A program made the position numbers and the translations under genes. Below, in pieces: positions 44,801-53,451 of a DNA stretch of 64,000 nucleotides. Under the pieces are notes generated by a model. The model searched no databases, had not been told where the DNA came from, and saw only the letters and a list, made by a program, of their open reading frames with translations. Within the stretch, counting starts at the first letter, position 1, and every line of letters begins with the position of its first letter. Source of the DNA: JAWKOK01 sp963765875 (GTDB lineage Bacteria > Chloroflexota > Anaerolineae > Caldilineales > Caldilineaceae); NCBI GenBank assembly GCA_963765875.1, contig CAVXYK010000017.1:124001-188000 (forward strand), read 5' to 3'.

Positions 44801-46356
44801 ATGGACAAGGTGAAATCGGCTACAGTCGCCTCTCTCACGTGAGCGAAATCGTGGCCGGGACACGTGGTTGCAGCCCGTCATCCATTCTAAGCGCTACGCG
44901 TGGGTCCGACCTGCACATCGAATACTATCCACCTACGCAGGGATGGGTTCAGAGCTGGAAAACATCTTCTTACCAGCGTTTTCAAGTGAGTGCCATAGAC
45001 GCGAATGGATATACAGAATTAGCCAATGCGCGATTTTCGGCGGCGGTCACGGTCGCACCGCGACTACAGTACGTAAGGAAGATTGATACGACTCTGGCCT
45101 GTCCTGCCGGGACATCAGCGCCGGTTTTGGACCTGCGTTTCGAAGAGTTGCCCCAAACCGGCACATTCGCGGACAGCTCTGGGTATGGCCTTGATGCAAC
45201 TGCTGCCATCGGATTCTCGATGCCTGCTGCCGGCTATCCCGGTGCGCTGGATGCCGGCGGCAATGCCGTCGGCTCGCCACCGTCAGACTTTGCCGTTCGC
45301 TTTGCCAGCGACAATCAAGAATCGCTGGTTGTAGAAGATAGTCCGATCGGATTTGGCAACTTCACGATCGCATTCTGGATCAAAGCAAATGGTCCCGCCA
45401 CTGGGAACATTGTGAGCGATGATTCCATTCGTGTGGGCCTGCAGAACGGCAGTATCAGTTACAATGGCCGGACATTCAATGCGCCGGTAGACGATGGCGA
45501 ATGGCACGCCGTTGTGCTCACACGCGAAGAAACATACAACCTTACTCTTGGTCTCTTACACAAGCCTAGGCTGTACATTGACGGTCACGAGGAGTTTGAC
45601 CTCACCCCCCGCTATGATTATTACTACCCAGGAGATCTTGTTCTTGGTCCGCTTTCGGGCGTCGTCGATCTTGACGAACTCCAGATCTACCCGATCGCTA
45701 TCGATGCGGCCACGATCAGCGACATGTATGCCGGCCAGATCCAGTCGTACTGCCTCTTTGCCGGGACGGATAATCAAGTTGGAGGCGGATTCCCCTTTGC
45801 ACGCCTCCGCCTGAATCAGAGCGATATCCGCGGCGGTCGGATCGCAGCATCAAACAGCCTGAATTTGACGGTTGACGTAGACAAGCCAACCTCTGCTTTG
45901 GAAGGCTACAACAACGGCGACTTCGTCAATGGTGGACGTACGCTCATCATCGGCGGCAGCGCAACTGACCCAGGTGCTGACCTTGGGCTTGCCTCCGGAA
46001 TCGCCAAGGTCGAAGTTAGCACTGACGGTGGCGCCACCTGGAATGTAGCTGAGGGTGCGGAAAGCTGGATCTTTGCATTGCCGGTCACGAATGGCAACTA
46101 TACCATTCTCACCCGTGCGACCGACGCGGTCGGCAATATCGAAGCTTCCCGGCCCGGCCATCACGCTGCAAGTCGACGATACGCCGCTGGACATCACGCT
46201 CAATCCTCAGGCAACCGACCCGGTCCAACCGATCCTCACTGCCGGTCAATGGCACGTTCAGATGGCCGGCACGGTCAGCGATACGGGCAGCGGTGTCGTG
46301 CCCGATGGTGTGGAGGCGCAACTGGTGCCGGACGGCGGATTGATCCAGATTCGTAG
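41803..46356 (+). CDS. Giant surface protein, central part (TSP3 repeats, LamG domain)
   Basis: Open frame continuing the previous gene; it has no signal peptide or ribosome site of its own, and its frame is open upstream to at least 41767. TSP3-like repeats lie near residues 196-285 (DIDGDGLLG, DTDGDGLSDSFELE, DSDLDGLTDAQEL, DTDNDGLPDGVEV). Beta domains follow, with a LamG/concanavalin-like domain at nt 45110-45770 (DLRFEELPQTGTFADSSG to DELQIYPIAIDAATISDMY). After ATDAVGNIEA the frame breaks (46144-46156). True coding in this frame ends there; the last 60 or so codons to 46356 are read-through in the wrong frame. Confidence 0.8.
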   Translation: MNPVMGYVAGNGISAALPVTTTISHKAPEDWNLYLIGPYLWLFSEDNLRSTTVKHSLSSPTGETLSAARDQMSSDWQNLHTYTTYGVGNKSLYQASLSKSYELPAPLPINSPGLNQQFDFAFNSAYALPVYECIGIPFLFFLPIPVCWTDTLDTDSSQAFDPIYFDFLPATLDGFTDRVDRGAGVYALAWDPQFDALTDIDGDGLLGRQNGGLDPDDLSWDTDGDGLSDSFELEKRAGGTALSAIFADSDLDGLTDAQELQAGTNPGRADTDNDGLPDGVEVRHLEGLPSSPHMVGGWTVAISGTASGPNPLTVIVSSNPLSSDSDGDGISDQAEKELAESTVPADRFDDENRPYHPNVVNSAPIAIYLATDDGDGFVHPGQSVAYTTTVVAKVPLAPSVLDVTMPVEVDPSPVPDRLDFDPLTFTNTQTVTRQISFAAPALPASQPFEVSSDVRARLQDQAAPVWSWTIGADNPLTRASLYGGITAAPINSGRLDDYLITTMESSRSRSGGQGDIFSFPFGDSTIAPSELDVDDYARPRIVSDYSYLRGEHTPSTACNEQGECMTVWDHIDNCQTLKVHDITLRSTVGAVGVSPYQPIVMYQSNPEIPPEVTPGNTLWPGDYGPTDPPLAFGDQIAIDRELEFCGPTYVFLAWWSSNVNDIWAPISDFDALNCDNTSSCHTLAQINTGARQGWLIEPDPMGLPYDNRAPYYKVEFQHPDLPTLRADLRVSLGPPKSQMAIGASITNEDGQVQTPQFSVDPLVQPKNPWGFRPLAGEEGQQWLTGAFKPTVTTNGDTFLVTWMEIKWSTALALATPHSGSIELLPDDPLDAPEIRIVTQLYDGDGAALWTNPLEIYQWVMPQPVYRDLTTAFYGYIDPNNAGGIPSSAPTVEIVNSPASTYTNITTYLEKLALSFAEYQISTDRYGTAYGIAFQTPKYLQFGYGNTITIEFIDPADGSEKNQCTLTDDAAENSSTDFDVAYSPASDLALTIFQGGPIDSYGQGEIGYSRLSHVSEIVAGTRGCSPSSILSATRGSDLHIEYYPPTQGWVQSWKTSSYQRFQVSAIDANGYTELANARFSAAVTVAPRLQYVRKIDTTLACPAGTSAPVLDLRFEELPQTGTFADSSGYGLDATAAIGFSMPAAGYPGALDAGGNAVGSPPSDFAVRFASDNQESLVVEDSPIGFGNFTIAFWIKANGPATGNIVSDDSIRVGLQNGSISYNGRTFNAPVDDGEWHAVVLTREETYNLTLGLLHKPRLYIDGHEEFDLTPRYDYYYPGDLVLGPLSGVVDLDELQIYPIAIDAATISDMYAGQIQSYCLFAGTDNQVGGGFPFARLRLNQSDIRGGRIAASNSLNLTVDVDKPTSALEGYNNGDFVNGGRTLIIGGSATDPGADLGLASGIAKVEVSTDGGATWNVAEGAESWIFALPVTNGNYTILTRATDAVGNIEASRPGHHAASRRYAAGHHAQSSGNRPGPTDPHCRSMARSDGRHGQRYGQRCRARWCGGATGAGRRIDPDS

Positions 46357-48631
46357 CTGGCAGCCCGCCACGGTCAACGGCAACACCTGGTCGTTGGACT
46401 ATCTCTTCCCGCTTAGCGTCGGTGACGTCACCGGCAGCTACACCGTGCGCGTTCGCGGCGTGGACGCCGTGGGTAATCGCACCAGCGACGACGCGGCCAC
46501 CGGCGCCATCAACATTGACGCCACGCCGCCGACCGCGATCCTCAGCACACTGGACAGCACGCGTACGGTCATCTCCGACACCATCACCCTCAGCGGTCGC
46601 ATCACTGACACCGGCGCGGCCGGCATCGCCGGCGCTGGAGATCGGGCTCACCTCGTTGGACGATATCGTTGGACTCTCCGATGGCATCAGCGACGCAGAG
46701 GCCGACGTAGCAGTTGGCCGCCGTTCGCCAGTGGTTTGACGCTGCACTGACAGCCGGCACAGGGGCCGCCGCCAGCGAGTGGAGCTTCCAACTGCCGGCC
46801 ACGCTGGAGAACAACTTCCAGATGGATCTGAGAGTCACCGACATGCTGGGCAATCAGGACACCATTGCCTCGGTCTGGCGTGGTGTCATCGACACCAGGG
46901 CCCCACGCGTCACCATCACTGCGGACGATCAACGATGAGGTCGCCGAGCGCAACGACGGCACACTCTACAAGACAACCTATCATTGCACAGCCGAAGATC
47001 GCTATCTCAGCGAATCCGACTTCACCTGTCCGCTACAGCAATGGCCAGCAGGCAGTGCACACCTACAATGAGGACGGAAACCTGGGAACCCTCTTCCCCG
47101 GCCAGGCCATTCTCAAGACCATGGACTCGAGCTACGCCACCTGGCTGGAGAGCGCGACACCCACCGGTTCGGTGGAAGCCTGTGACCTGCTCGGCAATTG
47201 TGCAAGCAGCGATCTGCCGGGAAATGCGATAGCCGCTGCCAACGCTCAACAGCAGGCATCCAGGCCGCGGGTATTCAAGCCGACCACAGCTACAAGCCGC
47301 ATCAAGCACGCCAAAGGGTGTGATGATCTCGCCGGTGGACGGTGCCTATGTGGCCGACGACGATGGCATCGTCAACGTCACCGTTGTGGCTGAAGCGGCC
47401 CAGGGCTTGCAGGAAGTCGTTGTCCTCGTGAACGACAATCCGGTTGATCCCGACACTGACCTTCGCCCCCGGCGAAATCGTGACCCGAACACATCAGACG
47501 CTGGCAATTCCGCTGCTCACTGAAGGCGCATACAATCTCAAGGTCCGGGTTACCGACTCAAGCGGACGCCGTTTCCCAACAGACGAACCCGTCAGCTTCA
47601 CGCTGGACATGCAAGCGCCCACTGTCTCGCTCGATCCGCGCACACTGACGATATCGGATACTTGGGCGTTGGGCAGCGAGGTCCTGGTCTTCAGCGGCAC
47701 GGCCTCTGACTCTGTGGGTCTGGCCTGGGTGAAGATTCGGGCCGGCGATGGTCCGTTCAAGGCCGTCAAAATCTTGACCGGCGATCAATGGGAGGCCGCC
47801 ATCGTCATCCCCGATTCCCAAACCACAACTGACGTCGATATCACCGTGCGGGCACGAGATTTCGCCGGTCGCATCACCGAAATATCGAACAATCAGAGCG
47901 TGGATCTCTCTCGCATCCGTCAGTCCGCCGGACACCGTGATCTCGCCGACCGTGCCCAGTGCCATCTTCGTGAACAGCATCACAGTTGGCTTCGAGGGCA
48001 TCAGCGACAGCAACGAGGCAGCCGCCTTTAGCCTGCCGGCTGGACGAAGGCGACTTCGGCTCCTGCGGCAATCCGCAGACCTTCACCGATCTGAGCAACG
48101 GCGTCCATCGTCTCGAGGTGCGCTCCATCGATGCCCAGGGCTTCGTGGACCCGACGCCGGCCGTAGCCGAGTGGACGGTGGAGGTTGCCAGATCTGGCGA
48201 CCACCATCGTACTCAGCCCAGACATCACGACCACCAGTCGGGCGGCCGTCTTTGGCTTCACCGGCAGCGAGGGCATCACCAGCTTCGAGTGCAAACTAGA
48301 CGCCGCCGCCTACGCCCCATGCAGCAGCGAACAGAGCTACAGCGGTCTGAATAATGGCCAGCACACCTTCCTGGTCCGCGGCGTCGACGTCGTCGGCAAC
48401 AAAGGGGCGCCGGCCCGTCATGTCTGGCGGGTGCAGAATGTAGCGCCCGTAGCCGACAATCAGTCTACTTCCACCGGTCGCGACACTGCCATCGACATCA
48501 CGTTGACAGCCGTCGACAACGAGCCCATCACCTTTGAGCTGGTCGACAGCCCGGCCAACGGCAACGCACAGCTCATTAACACCGACTGTGGTCCGGTACA
48601 CGCCCGATACGGGCAGGACCGGTCTGGATAG
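46055..48631 (+). pseudogene. Giant surface protein, segment with eleven same-direction frame breaks (Ig-like domains)
   Basis: No single frame is open, but the protein can be read through by stepping +1 at about 46150, 46635, 46717, 46930, 47030, 47270, 47448, 47906, 48033, 48190 and 48590. The reading is coherent: PGPAITLQVDDTPLDITL, then GLTSLDDIVGLSDG, then QWFDAALTAGTG and EVAERNDGTLYK. RYSNGQQAVHTYNEDG, PKGVMISPVDGAYVADDDG, PTLTFAPGEIVTRTHQT, SVSPPDTVISPTVPSA, CRLDEGDFGSCGNPQTF and ATTIVLSPDITTTSRAAV follow. These are bacterial Ig-like and F-x-C-x-LD-type modules. No nonsense codon occurs between breaks. Base composition is more GC-rich than just upstream. A decaying gene would show mixed indels and stops; this does not. 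Confidence 0.75.
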
Positions 48632-50990
48632 CTTTACCTTCCAGGCCAGCGATGGTCAGGAGTACTCGACTCTTGCTGCCATCGAAGTGCGGGTGTTCGA
48701 GATGCCAATGGCCAACGCCGGCGGACCTTACTCGATTGCAGAAGGGCAAGACCTGACTCTGGACGCTTCCGGCTCCACCGCCCCCAACGGCGCTCCCTTG
48801 ACGTATGCCTGGGATATCAACGAAGACAATGTCTTTGGTGAGATCACCGGTACGCAGCCTAGCCTGACCTGGGAGCAGTTGACTGCGCTGGGCGTCAACG
48901 ATGGAGCCCAGCCCCCAATCACGCGCACCGTGACGGTCGAAGTCACCGATCCGTACAGCTTCGCCAGAGCCATCGCCGATCTCTTGATAGCCAACGTTGC
49001 GCCCCAGGTTGAAGCCGGTCCAAATCAGAGCGTAAGCGAAGGGGACATCGTCAGCTTGACAGCCGCCTCCTTCACGGATCCAAGCCCGGTCGACACCCAT
49101 ACGGCCACCATTGACTGGGGCGATGGTACAGCCCCCGGCGCAGGAACCGTCACCCAGGGTGCGGGTAACGGCAACGTAGGCGGTTCGCATGTCTATGCAA
49201 CCGAGGATGAGTACACAGTGACAGTCTGTGTCACCGATGACGACGCGGGGAGCGCATGTGACACCTTGCTTGTCGAGGTGAGCAACGTAGCGCCAACCGT
49301 TGAGGCCGGGCCTGATGTCACGGTAGACAAAGGGAGCACGTTCGAATTGGTGCCCGCCACCTTCCGCGACCAAGGCACGCTGGACACGCACACGGCCACC
49401 ATCAACTGGGGGGATGGTTCTTCGCTGGAAGCTGGGAGCGTAAGCGAAACCCCGACGGGCCCACCGGGATCGATCGACGGCGTCGCAGGCGCAGTTGCCT
49501 TCCCTGCCCACACCTATACCAACAATGGGATCTTCGTGGCGACCATCGAGGTCTGTGACAATGCCGCAATCTGTACCACCGACACGGTACAAGTGACGGT
49601 AGAAAATGAGGCAGCGAGCGTCGAAGCCGGCTCTAATCGTACTGTTGACGAGGGCACGGCGCTCCAGCTTGAGCCTAGCAGCTTCAGCGACCTGAGCATG
49701 CTGGATACGCACACGGCGACCATCGACTGGGGCGACGGATCGGCCCCGGATAGCGGAACTGTCGCCGATGGTACGGTAACGTTCCCTGTCCACGTCTATG
49801 CAGACAATGGCGAGTACACCACAACTGTCTGCGTCATCGACAATAGTGACGCTAGCGGGTGTGATGACCTCACCGTTGCAGTCAGCAATGTTGCGCCGAC
49901 CGCTGAGGTCGGGTCCGACATTGCAGCGGACGAAGGTACGGCGCTGGAGTTGGCGCCGGCTGCCTTCAGAGACCAAGGCACGCTGGATACGCATACCGCC
50001 ACCATCGACTGGGGCGACGGTTCTACGCTTGCGGGGACCGTGACCGAGGCCCCGACAGGCCCGCCCGGATCCACTGACGGCGCTGCCGGCTCGGTTGCAT
50101 TGCCTTCCCATGTCTATGCTGACAATGGCGAGTACACGGTCAAGGTCTGCGTCACCGACGATGACGGTGGAATCGGCTGTGATGAGCTGACAGTTTCGGT
50201 CAGCAATGTGGCAGCGACTGTCGAGGCTGGCTCCGACGTCACGGTGGCTGAAGGAGCGATACTGGAACTGACGCCGGCCGCCTTCAGCGACCCGGGCACG
50301 CTGGACACGCACACGGCCACAATCAACTGGGGCGACGGTTCAGCCCTGGATGCCGGGACCGGGACCGAGGCCCCGACAAGCCCGCCCGGTTCAACCGACG
50401 GCGCTGCGGGCACAGTTGGATTCCCGACTCATATCTATGCCGATAACGGCACGTACACTGTGACCGTCTGCATCACCGATGACGACGAGGCCGGCACATG
50501 TGACCAGCTGACGGTGACGGTCAGCAATGTGGCTCCAACCGTCGAGGCCGGGCCCGACTCTGCGGTGGCTAAAGGCGCAGTGCTGGAACTGGCGCCGGCA
50601 ACCTTCAGCGATCAGGGCACGCTGGACACGCACACGGCCACAATCAACTGGGGCGACCGTTCCACGCTGGATGCCGGGTCCGTGACCAAGACGCCAACTG
50701 GCCCACCGGGATCGATCGACGGCACAGTCGGGTTCCCGACCCATGTCTATGCCGACGATGGTTCATACAACGTGACGGTCTGCGTCACGGATGATGACGA
50801 AGCCGTCACATGTGATGAACTGACGGTTACGGTCAGCAATGTGCCCCCAATCGATGAGAAGCCTGAAACGGAACCCGTATTTAAGGTCTTCTACCCGATA
50901 ATCCAACAGGACCAATCAGATCAGGCTTTCCACCCAGAAACACATTCCGTAGATCAGGCCCAGTCCGCGGTTCGTAAACGACGGCAATAA
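48534..50990 (+). CDS. Giant surface protein, C-terminal part (PKD domain and six PKD-like tandem repeats)
   Basis: True coding in this frame starts at about 48590 (RYTPDTGRTGLDSFTFQASDG, a cadherin/tandem-type motif). A canonical PKD domain (ANAGGPYSIAEGQDLTLDAS to TVEVTDPYSFARA) follows, then six PKD-like repeats, and it ends in a short tail NVPPIDEKPETEPVFKVFYP with IIQQ. A final aromatic-leucine/isoleucine 'LPL'-type stretch is common at the C-terminus of Chloroflexota surface proteins (inference); here FYPII would fill that role. No LPxTG sorting signal. A hairpin follows at 50994-51027. Confidence 0.82.
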   Translation: MSWSTARPTATHSSLTPTVVRYTPDTGRTGLDSFTFQASDGQEYSTLAAIEVRVFEMPMANAGGPYSIAEGQDLTLDASGSTAPNGAPLTYAWDINEDNVFGEITGTQPSLTWEQLTALGVNDGAQPPITRTVTVEVTDPYSFARAIADLLIANVAPQVEAGPNQSVSEGDIVSLTAASFTDPSPVDTHTATIDWGDGTAPGAGTVTQGAGNGNVGGSHVYATEDEYTVTVCVTDDDAGSACDTLLVEVSNVAPTVEAGPDVTVDKGSTFELVPATFRDQGTLDTHTATINWGDGSSLEAGSVSETPTGPPGSIDGVAGAVAFPAHTYTNNGIFVATIEVCDNAAICTTDTVQVTVENEAASVEAGSNRTVDEGTALQLEPSSFSDLSMLDTHTATIDWGDGSAPDSGTVADGTVTFPVHVYADNGEYTTTVCVIDNSDASGCDDLTVAVSNVAPTAEVGSDIAADEGTALELAPAAFRDQGTLDTHTATIDWGDGSTLAGTVTEAPTGPPGSTDGAAGSVALPSHVYADNGEYTVKVCVTDDDGGIGCDELTVSVSNVAATVEAGSDVTVAEGAILELTPAAFSDPGTLDTHTATINWGDGSALDAGTGTEAPTSPPGSTDGAAGTVGFPTHIYADNGTYTVTVCITDDDEAGTCDQLTVTVSNVAPTVEAGPDSAVAKGAVLELAPATFSDQGTLDTHTATINWGDRSTLDAGSVTKTPTGPPGSIDGTVGFPTHVYADDGSYNVTVCVTDDDEAVTCDELTVTVSNVPPIDEKPETEPVFKVFYPIIQQDQSDQAFHPETHSVDQAQSAVRKRRQ
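48993..50842 (+). repeat. Six tandem PKD-like repeats of about 94-107 residues
   Basis: Units begin near 48993, 49284, 49605, 49887, 50205 and 50523. Shared core: VEAG-(P/S)-D, then GTLDTHTATI-(D/N)-WGDGS, then PTGPPGS-(I/T)-DG, HVYADNG and VCVTDDD, ending LTVTVS. Repeats 4-6 are the most alike. The later repeats keep long identical DNA stretches, so they probably expanded by recent unequal crossing-over or conversion. Confidence 0.85.
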
Positions 50991-50993
50991 CTA

Positions 50994-51027
50994 CGACAGC
51001 AGATGGGGGTGGCCCCATCTGCTGTCG
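50994..51027 (+). terminator. Perfect 15-bp hairpin after the giant gene
   Basis: cgacagcagatgggg (50994-51008), loop gtgg, ccccatctgctgtcg (51013-51027), 3 bases after the stop. Weak U-tract only. The same hairpin in imperfect form opens the left flanking repeat at 37410. Confidence 0.65.
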
Positions 51028-51120
51028 CGTTTGTCGAGATGAACAATCGAGAAAAACAACGACGTGAACCGCTTCGAGGCGCGTGCCATTGATAACCAGG
51101 GCTTTGTCGATCCAAGCCCC
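50998..51120. repeat. Right copy of the repeat that flanks the giant gene
   Basis: Hairpin right half plus cgtgaaccgcttcgaggcgc ... gctttgtcgatccaagcccc, near-identical to 37410-37520 in its last 60 bases (hand comparison) apart from a 14-base insertion earlier. The two copies are about 13.6 kb apart in direct orientation. Confidence 0.8.
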
Positions 51121-51651
51121 GCCAGCGAACAGTGGCCAATCGCCGTCATGACTCCACAAACGGCCAACACCGAGTCGCCCATTGCCTCAACCGACAGTCG
51201 GGGAGCGAACTCTGTCTTCAGTGAGGCTGCAAACTGGGGCTATTCAATTGGGTGGGAAGTTGGTGCAATCATCCCAATGTTGAATGAGGGGCGCCAGCTC
51301 CGTCCAGAAATGATCTGGGATCGGTATCTCTGCGACACGCGCATTGGCAATCGCCTCTTCAGGAAAGTATGTGCCGGGGACTTTACGCTGCACAAGTTGG
51401 ATGTCAAGAAAGCGGCCCTCATTCACTTTGATCTAGCAGCCGGGCTAATCGGCATCAACTATGCGACCCAGCACCCGAGCCTTATCCGTCATCGACTCCT
51501 CGTGGCCTATCTGCGAGCCGCTGGGCCTCAGATAGGTGACAAAGGGAATGGCATGGCATCACCTATGTCAGCCCAGATCCGCCTGAGCTTGTATGGTAGG
51601 TTGCGTATATTCGTGCGTGCCGAGCTTTCACTGGAATCCAACCAGATCTGA
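51064..51651 (+). CDS. Doubtful open frame beginning in the flanking repeat
   Basis: 195 codons. The first 25 codons (MNRFEARAIDNQGFVDPSPA) are the tail of an F-x-C-x-LD surface domain from the flanking repeat. The remainder (SIGWEVGAIIPMLNEGRQLR, KLDVKKAALIHFDLAAG) matches nothing I recognise and there is no ribosome site. It may be the 3' end of a lost surface gene read on into non-coding DNA. Low confidence as a gene; the 180 bases that follow hold the promoter of the ABC operon. Confidence 0.3.
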   Translation: MNRFEARAIDNQGFVDPSPASEQWPIAVMTPQTANTESPIASTDSRGANSVFSEAANWGYSIGWEVGAIIPMLNEGRQLRPEMIWDRYLCDTRIGNRLFRKVCAGDFTLHKLDVKKAALIHFDLAAGLIGINYATQHPSLIRHRLLVAYLRAAGPQIGDKGNGMASPMSAQIRLSLYGRLRIFVRAELSLESNQI

Positions 51652-51711
51652 TAGGCGATCGGGACTTCTTCTACACCAAATTTTCAATCCTGCCGGTTAA
51701 CCACAGCAGGA

Positions 51712-51740
51712 TTGACAAGCCCTCTGCCTCAAGCTACAAT
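51712..51740 (+). promoter_or_regulatory. Strong sigma-70-type promoter of the ABC-transporter/NRPS operon
   Basis: TTGACA (51712-51717), 17-base spacer, TACAAT (51735-51740). Expected start near 51747, giving an 83-base leader before the ATPase ATG at 51830. It is the best consensus match in the window. Confidence 0.72.
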
Positions 51741-51829
51741 TTGCCGCCGTACAGTCATCTCAGCGGCAAGTAATCCGCAAGACATTAGAATACAGGTTTG
51801 TCGCGTCTTTGCATCGAGCACTGGAAAAA

Positions 51830-52639
51830 ATGACAAAACTTGAGGCGCAGGAGATCTTGGTTGAGTACGTGGACAAACGCAAAGGCAAGCGCGTGATGGC
51901 ACTTGAGGAGGTGAGCTTCTCGGTCCAGGAGGGACAGTTTGTAGCGATTGTGGGGCCTTCAGGCTGCGGAAAAAGCACACTACTCAACGTTATCGGCGGC
52001 TTGCAGCCGTTCCAGGGTGGACGCCTGCTTCTGGATGGCCAAGACCTCACTGGACCTGGGTCCGACCGAGCGATGGTCTTTCAGTCACCTTCGCTGATGC
52101 CTTGGCGCACGGTTATGGGCAACGTCACTTATGGACTAGAATTGCAGGGTTACAGACCCGACCAAATTCAGCTTCTTGGGCAACAATACATCGATTTGGT
52201 CGGGCTGTCCGGTTTTGAGGAAAGCTATCCGCATACGCTGTCGGGCGGCATGCGACAGCGCGCCAATCTGGCCAGAGCATTGGCTGTGGAACCGACGTTG
52301 CTGTTGTTGGATGAGCCTCTCTCAGCCTTGGATGCACAGACACGGGCCTACATGCAGTGGGAGTTACAGCGCATCTGGCTACAGACGAAAAGCACCGCTG
52401 TCTATGTAACCCATCAAATCAGTGAAGCCATCTATTTGGCCGATCAAGTAATAGTGATGTCGGCCCGGCCCGGAAAGATAACGGAGACAATTTTGATCGA
52501 TTTTCCTCGTCCTCGTTCCTTGGCGATCCAACAAGATCCCAAGTTCGCCGTGATTGAGCAGCACATCTGGTCCCTCTTACAGGCCGAGGCAGTTAAAATG
52601 GGCATGATGATCCATGAAGGGTCCAGCTTCGACTCATGA
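51830..52639 (+). CDS. ABC transporter ATPase, nitrate/sulfonate/taurine (SsuB/TauB) type
   Basis: 269 residues energising import through the adjacent permease. Walker A GPSGCGKST (about 42-50), Q-loop region MVFQSPSLMPWRTV, signature LSGGMRQRANLARAL (about 137-151), Walker B LLLLDEP, H-loop VYVTHQISEA. The PWRTV after the Q-loop and the short C-terminus are typical of the SsuB/TauB/NrtD subfamily. ATG 51830 is preferred to the TTG at 51809. The stop overlaps the permease start (ATGA, 52636-52639), so the two are coupled. Confidence 0.93.
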   Translation: MTKLEAQEILVEYVDKRKGKRVMALEEVSFSVQEGQFVAIVGPSGCGKSTLLNVIGGLQPFQGGRLLLDGQDLTGPGSDRAMVFQSPSLMPWRTVMGNVTYGLELQGYRPDQIQLLGQQYIDLVGLSGFEESYPHTLSGGMRQRANLARALAVEPTLLLLDEPLSALDAQTRAYMQWELQRIWLQTKSTAVYVTHQISEAIYLADQVIVMSARPGKITETILIDFPRPRSLAIQQDPKFAVIEQHIWSLLQAEAVKMGMMIHEGSSFDS

Positions 52640-53451
52640 CACGCCGCAAGCAACGCCGGGCATGGCTCGCTTCAATTGACAGCGGATGGAGCGCCGTCTA
52701 TCAGAGACATGAAATGCGCATCCTCTCATGGTCTGCGTTGATTGTCTTCCTGATCGTGTGGGAGCTGGTTCCGGCCTTGGGCCTTGTCAAGCCGCTCTTC
52801 ACCAGTTCGCCGAGCCGAATTTTTGAGGCGGCTATCTGGCTTTTCAACAATGGCCTATGGTATGACATCTGGGTCAGCGCCACTGAATTCGCGCTGGGGT
52901 TCGCGCTCGCAGTTGTGATCGGCGTACCCCTCGGCATTGCGCTCGGCTGGTATCGACGTCTGTATGCCATCAGCGACCTCTTTATCTCGGCCCTCTACGC
53001 TACACCGCGCATTGCCTTGCTGCCGCTGCTGATTCTCTGGCTCGGCATCGGCATCAAATCCAAGATCGCGGTGGTCTTTCTGGGCGCGATCTTTCCCATC
53101 TTGGTCAATGTCATCGCCGGCATGAACATGCTGGATCAGTCTCTGCTCAAGTGTGCGCGTTCCTTCGGGGCCAGTGATCGACAGATTTTCGTAACTCTGG
53201 CCATGCCCAGTTCGGTTCCATTCATCATTGCGGGCATGCGGCTCGGCGTCGGTCGGGGACTTGTCGGCGTTGTTGTCGGCGAGCTGGTCGCATCGACTGC
53301 CGGGGTGGGTCACATGATGAGTATTGCCGGGGCCACGTTCCAAACCGATAAGGTCTTTGTCGGCATCATTCTGCTGTCGGCGACCGGCATATTTTTGACC
53401 GAATTGCTGAAACGAATCGAAGCACGTGTCGCCAGATGGCGCGTCAATTAA
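52636..53451 (+). CDS. ABC transporter permease, SsuC/TauC type
   Basis: 271 residues with six predicted helices (LSWSALIVFLIVWELVPALG; EFALGFALAVVIGVPLGIAL; RIALLPLLILWLGIGIKSKI and further). The EAA loop that contacts the ATPase reads CARSFGASDRQIFVTLAMPS followed by SVPFIIAGMRLGVGR. This family imports nitrate, alkane-sulfonates, taurine, pyrimidine precursors or similar small compounds; the substrate cannot be told here. Starts inside the ATPase stop. The next gene is 511 bases on, after a repeat-rich gap. Confidence 0.92.
   Translation: MTRRKQRRAWLASIDSGWSAVYQRHEMRILSWSALIVFLIVWELVPALGLVKPLFTSSPSRIFEAAIWLFNNGLWYDIWVSATEFALGFALAVVIGVPLGIALGWYRRLYAISDLFISALYATPRIALLPLLILWLGIGIKSKIAVVFLGAIFPILVNVIAGMNMLDQSLLKCARSFGASDRQIFVTLAMPSSVPFIIAGMRLGVGRGLVGVVVGELVASTAGVGHMMSIAGATFQTDKVFVGIILLSATGIFLTELLKRIEARVARWRVN

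Noticed and set aside
46055..48631. Several small separate genes in the frame-broken segment
   Set aside because: The pieces lack starts and ribosome sites and join into one continuous domain series; small genes do not explain the strict phase order.
48993..50842. CRISPR-like regular repeats
   Set aside because: Spacing is regular but the units are 280-320 bp, fully coding and encode PKD domains.
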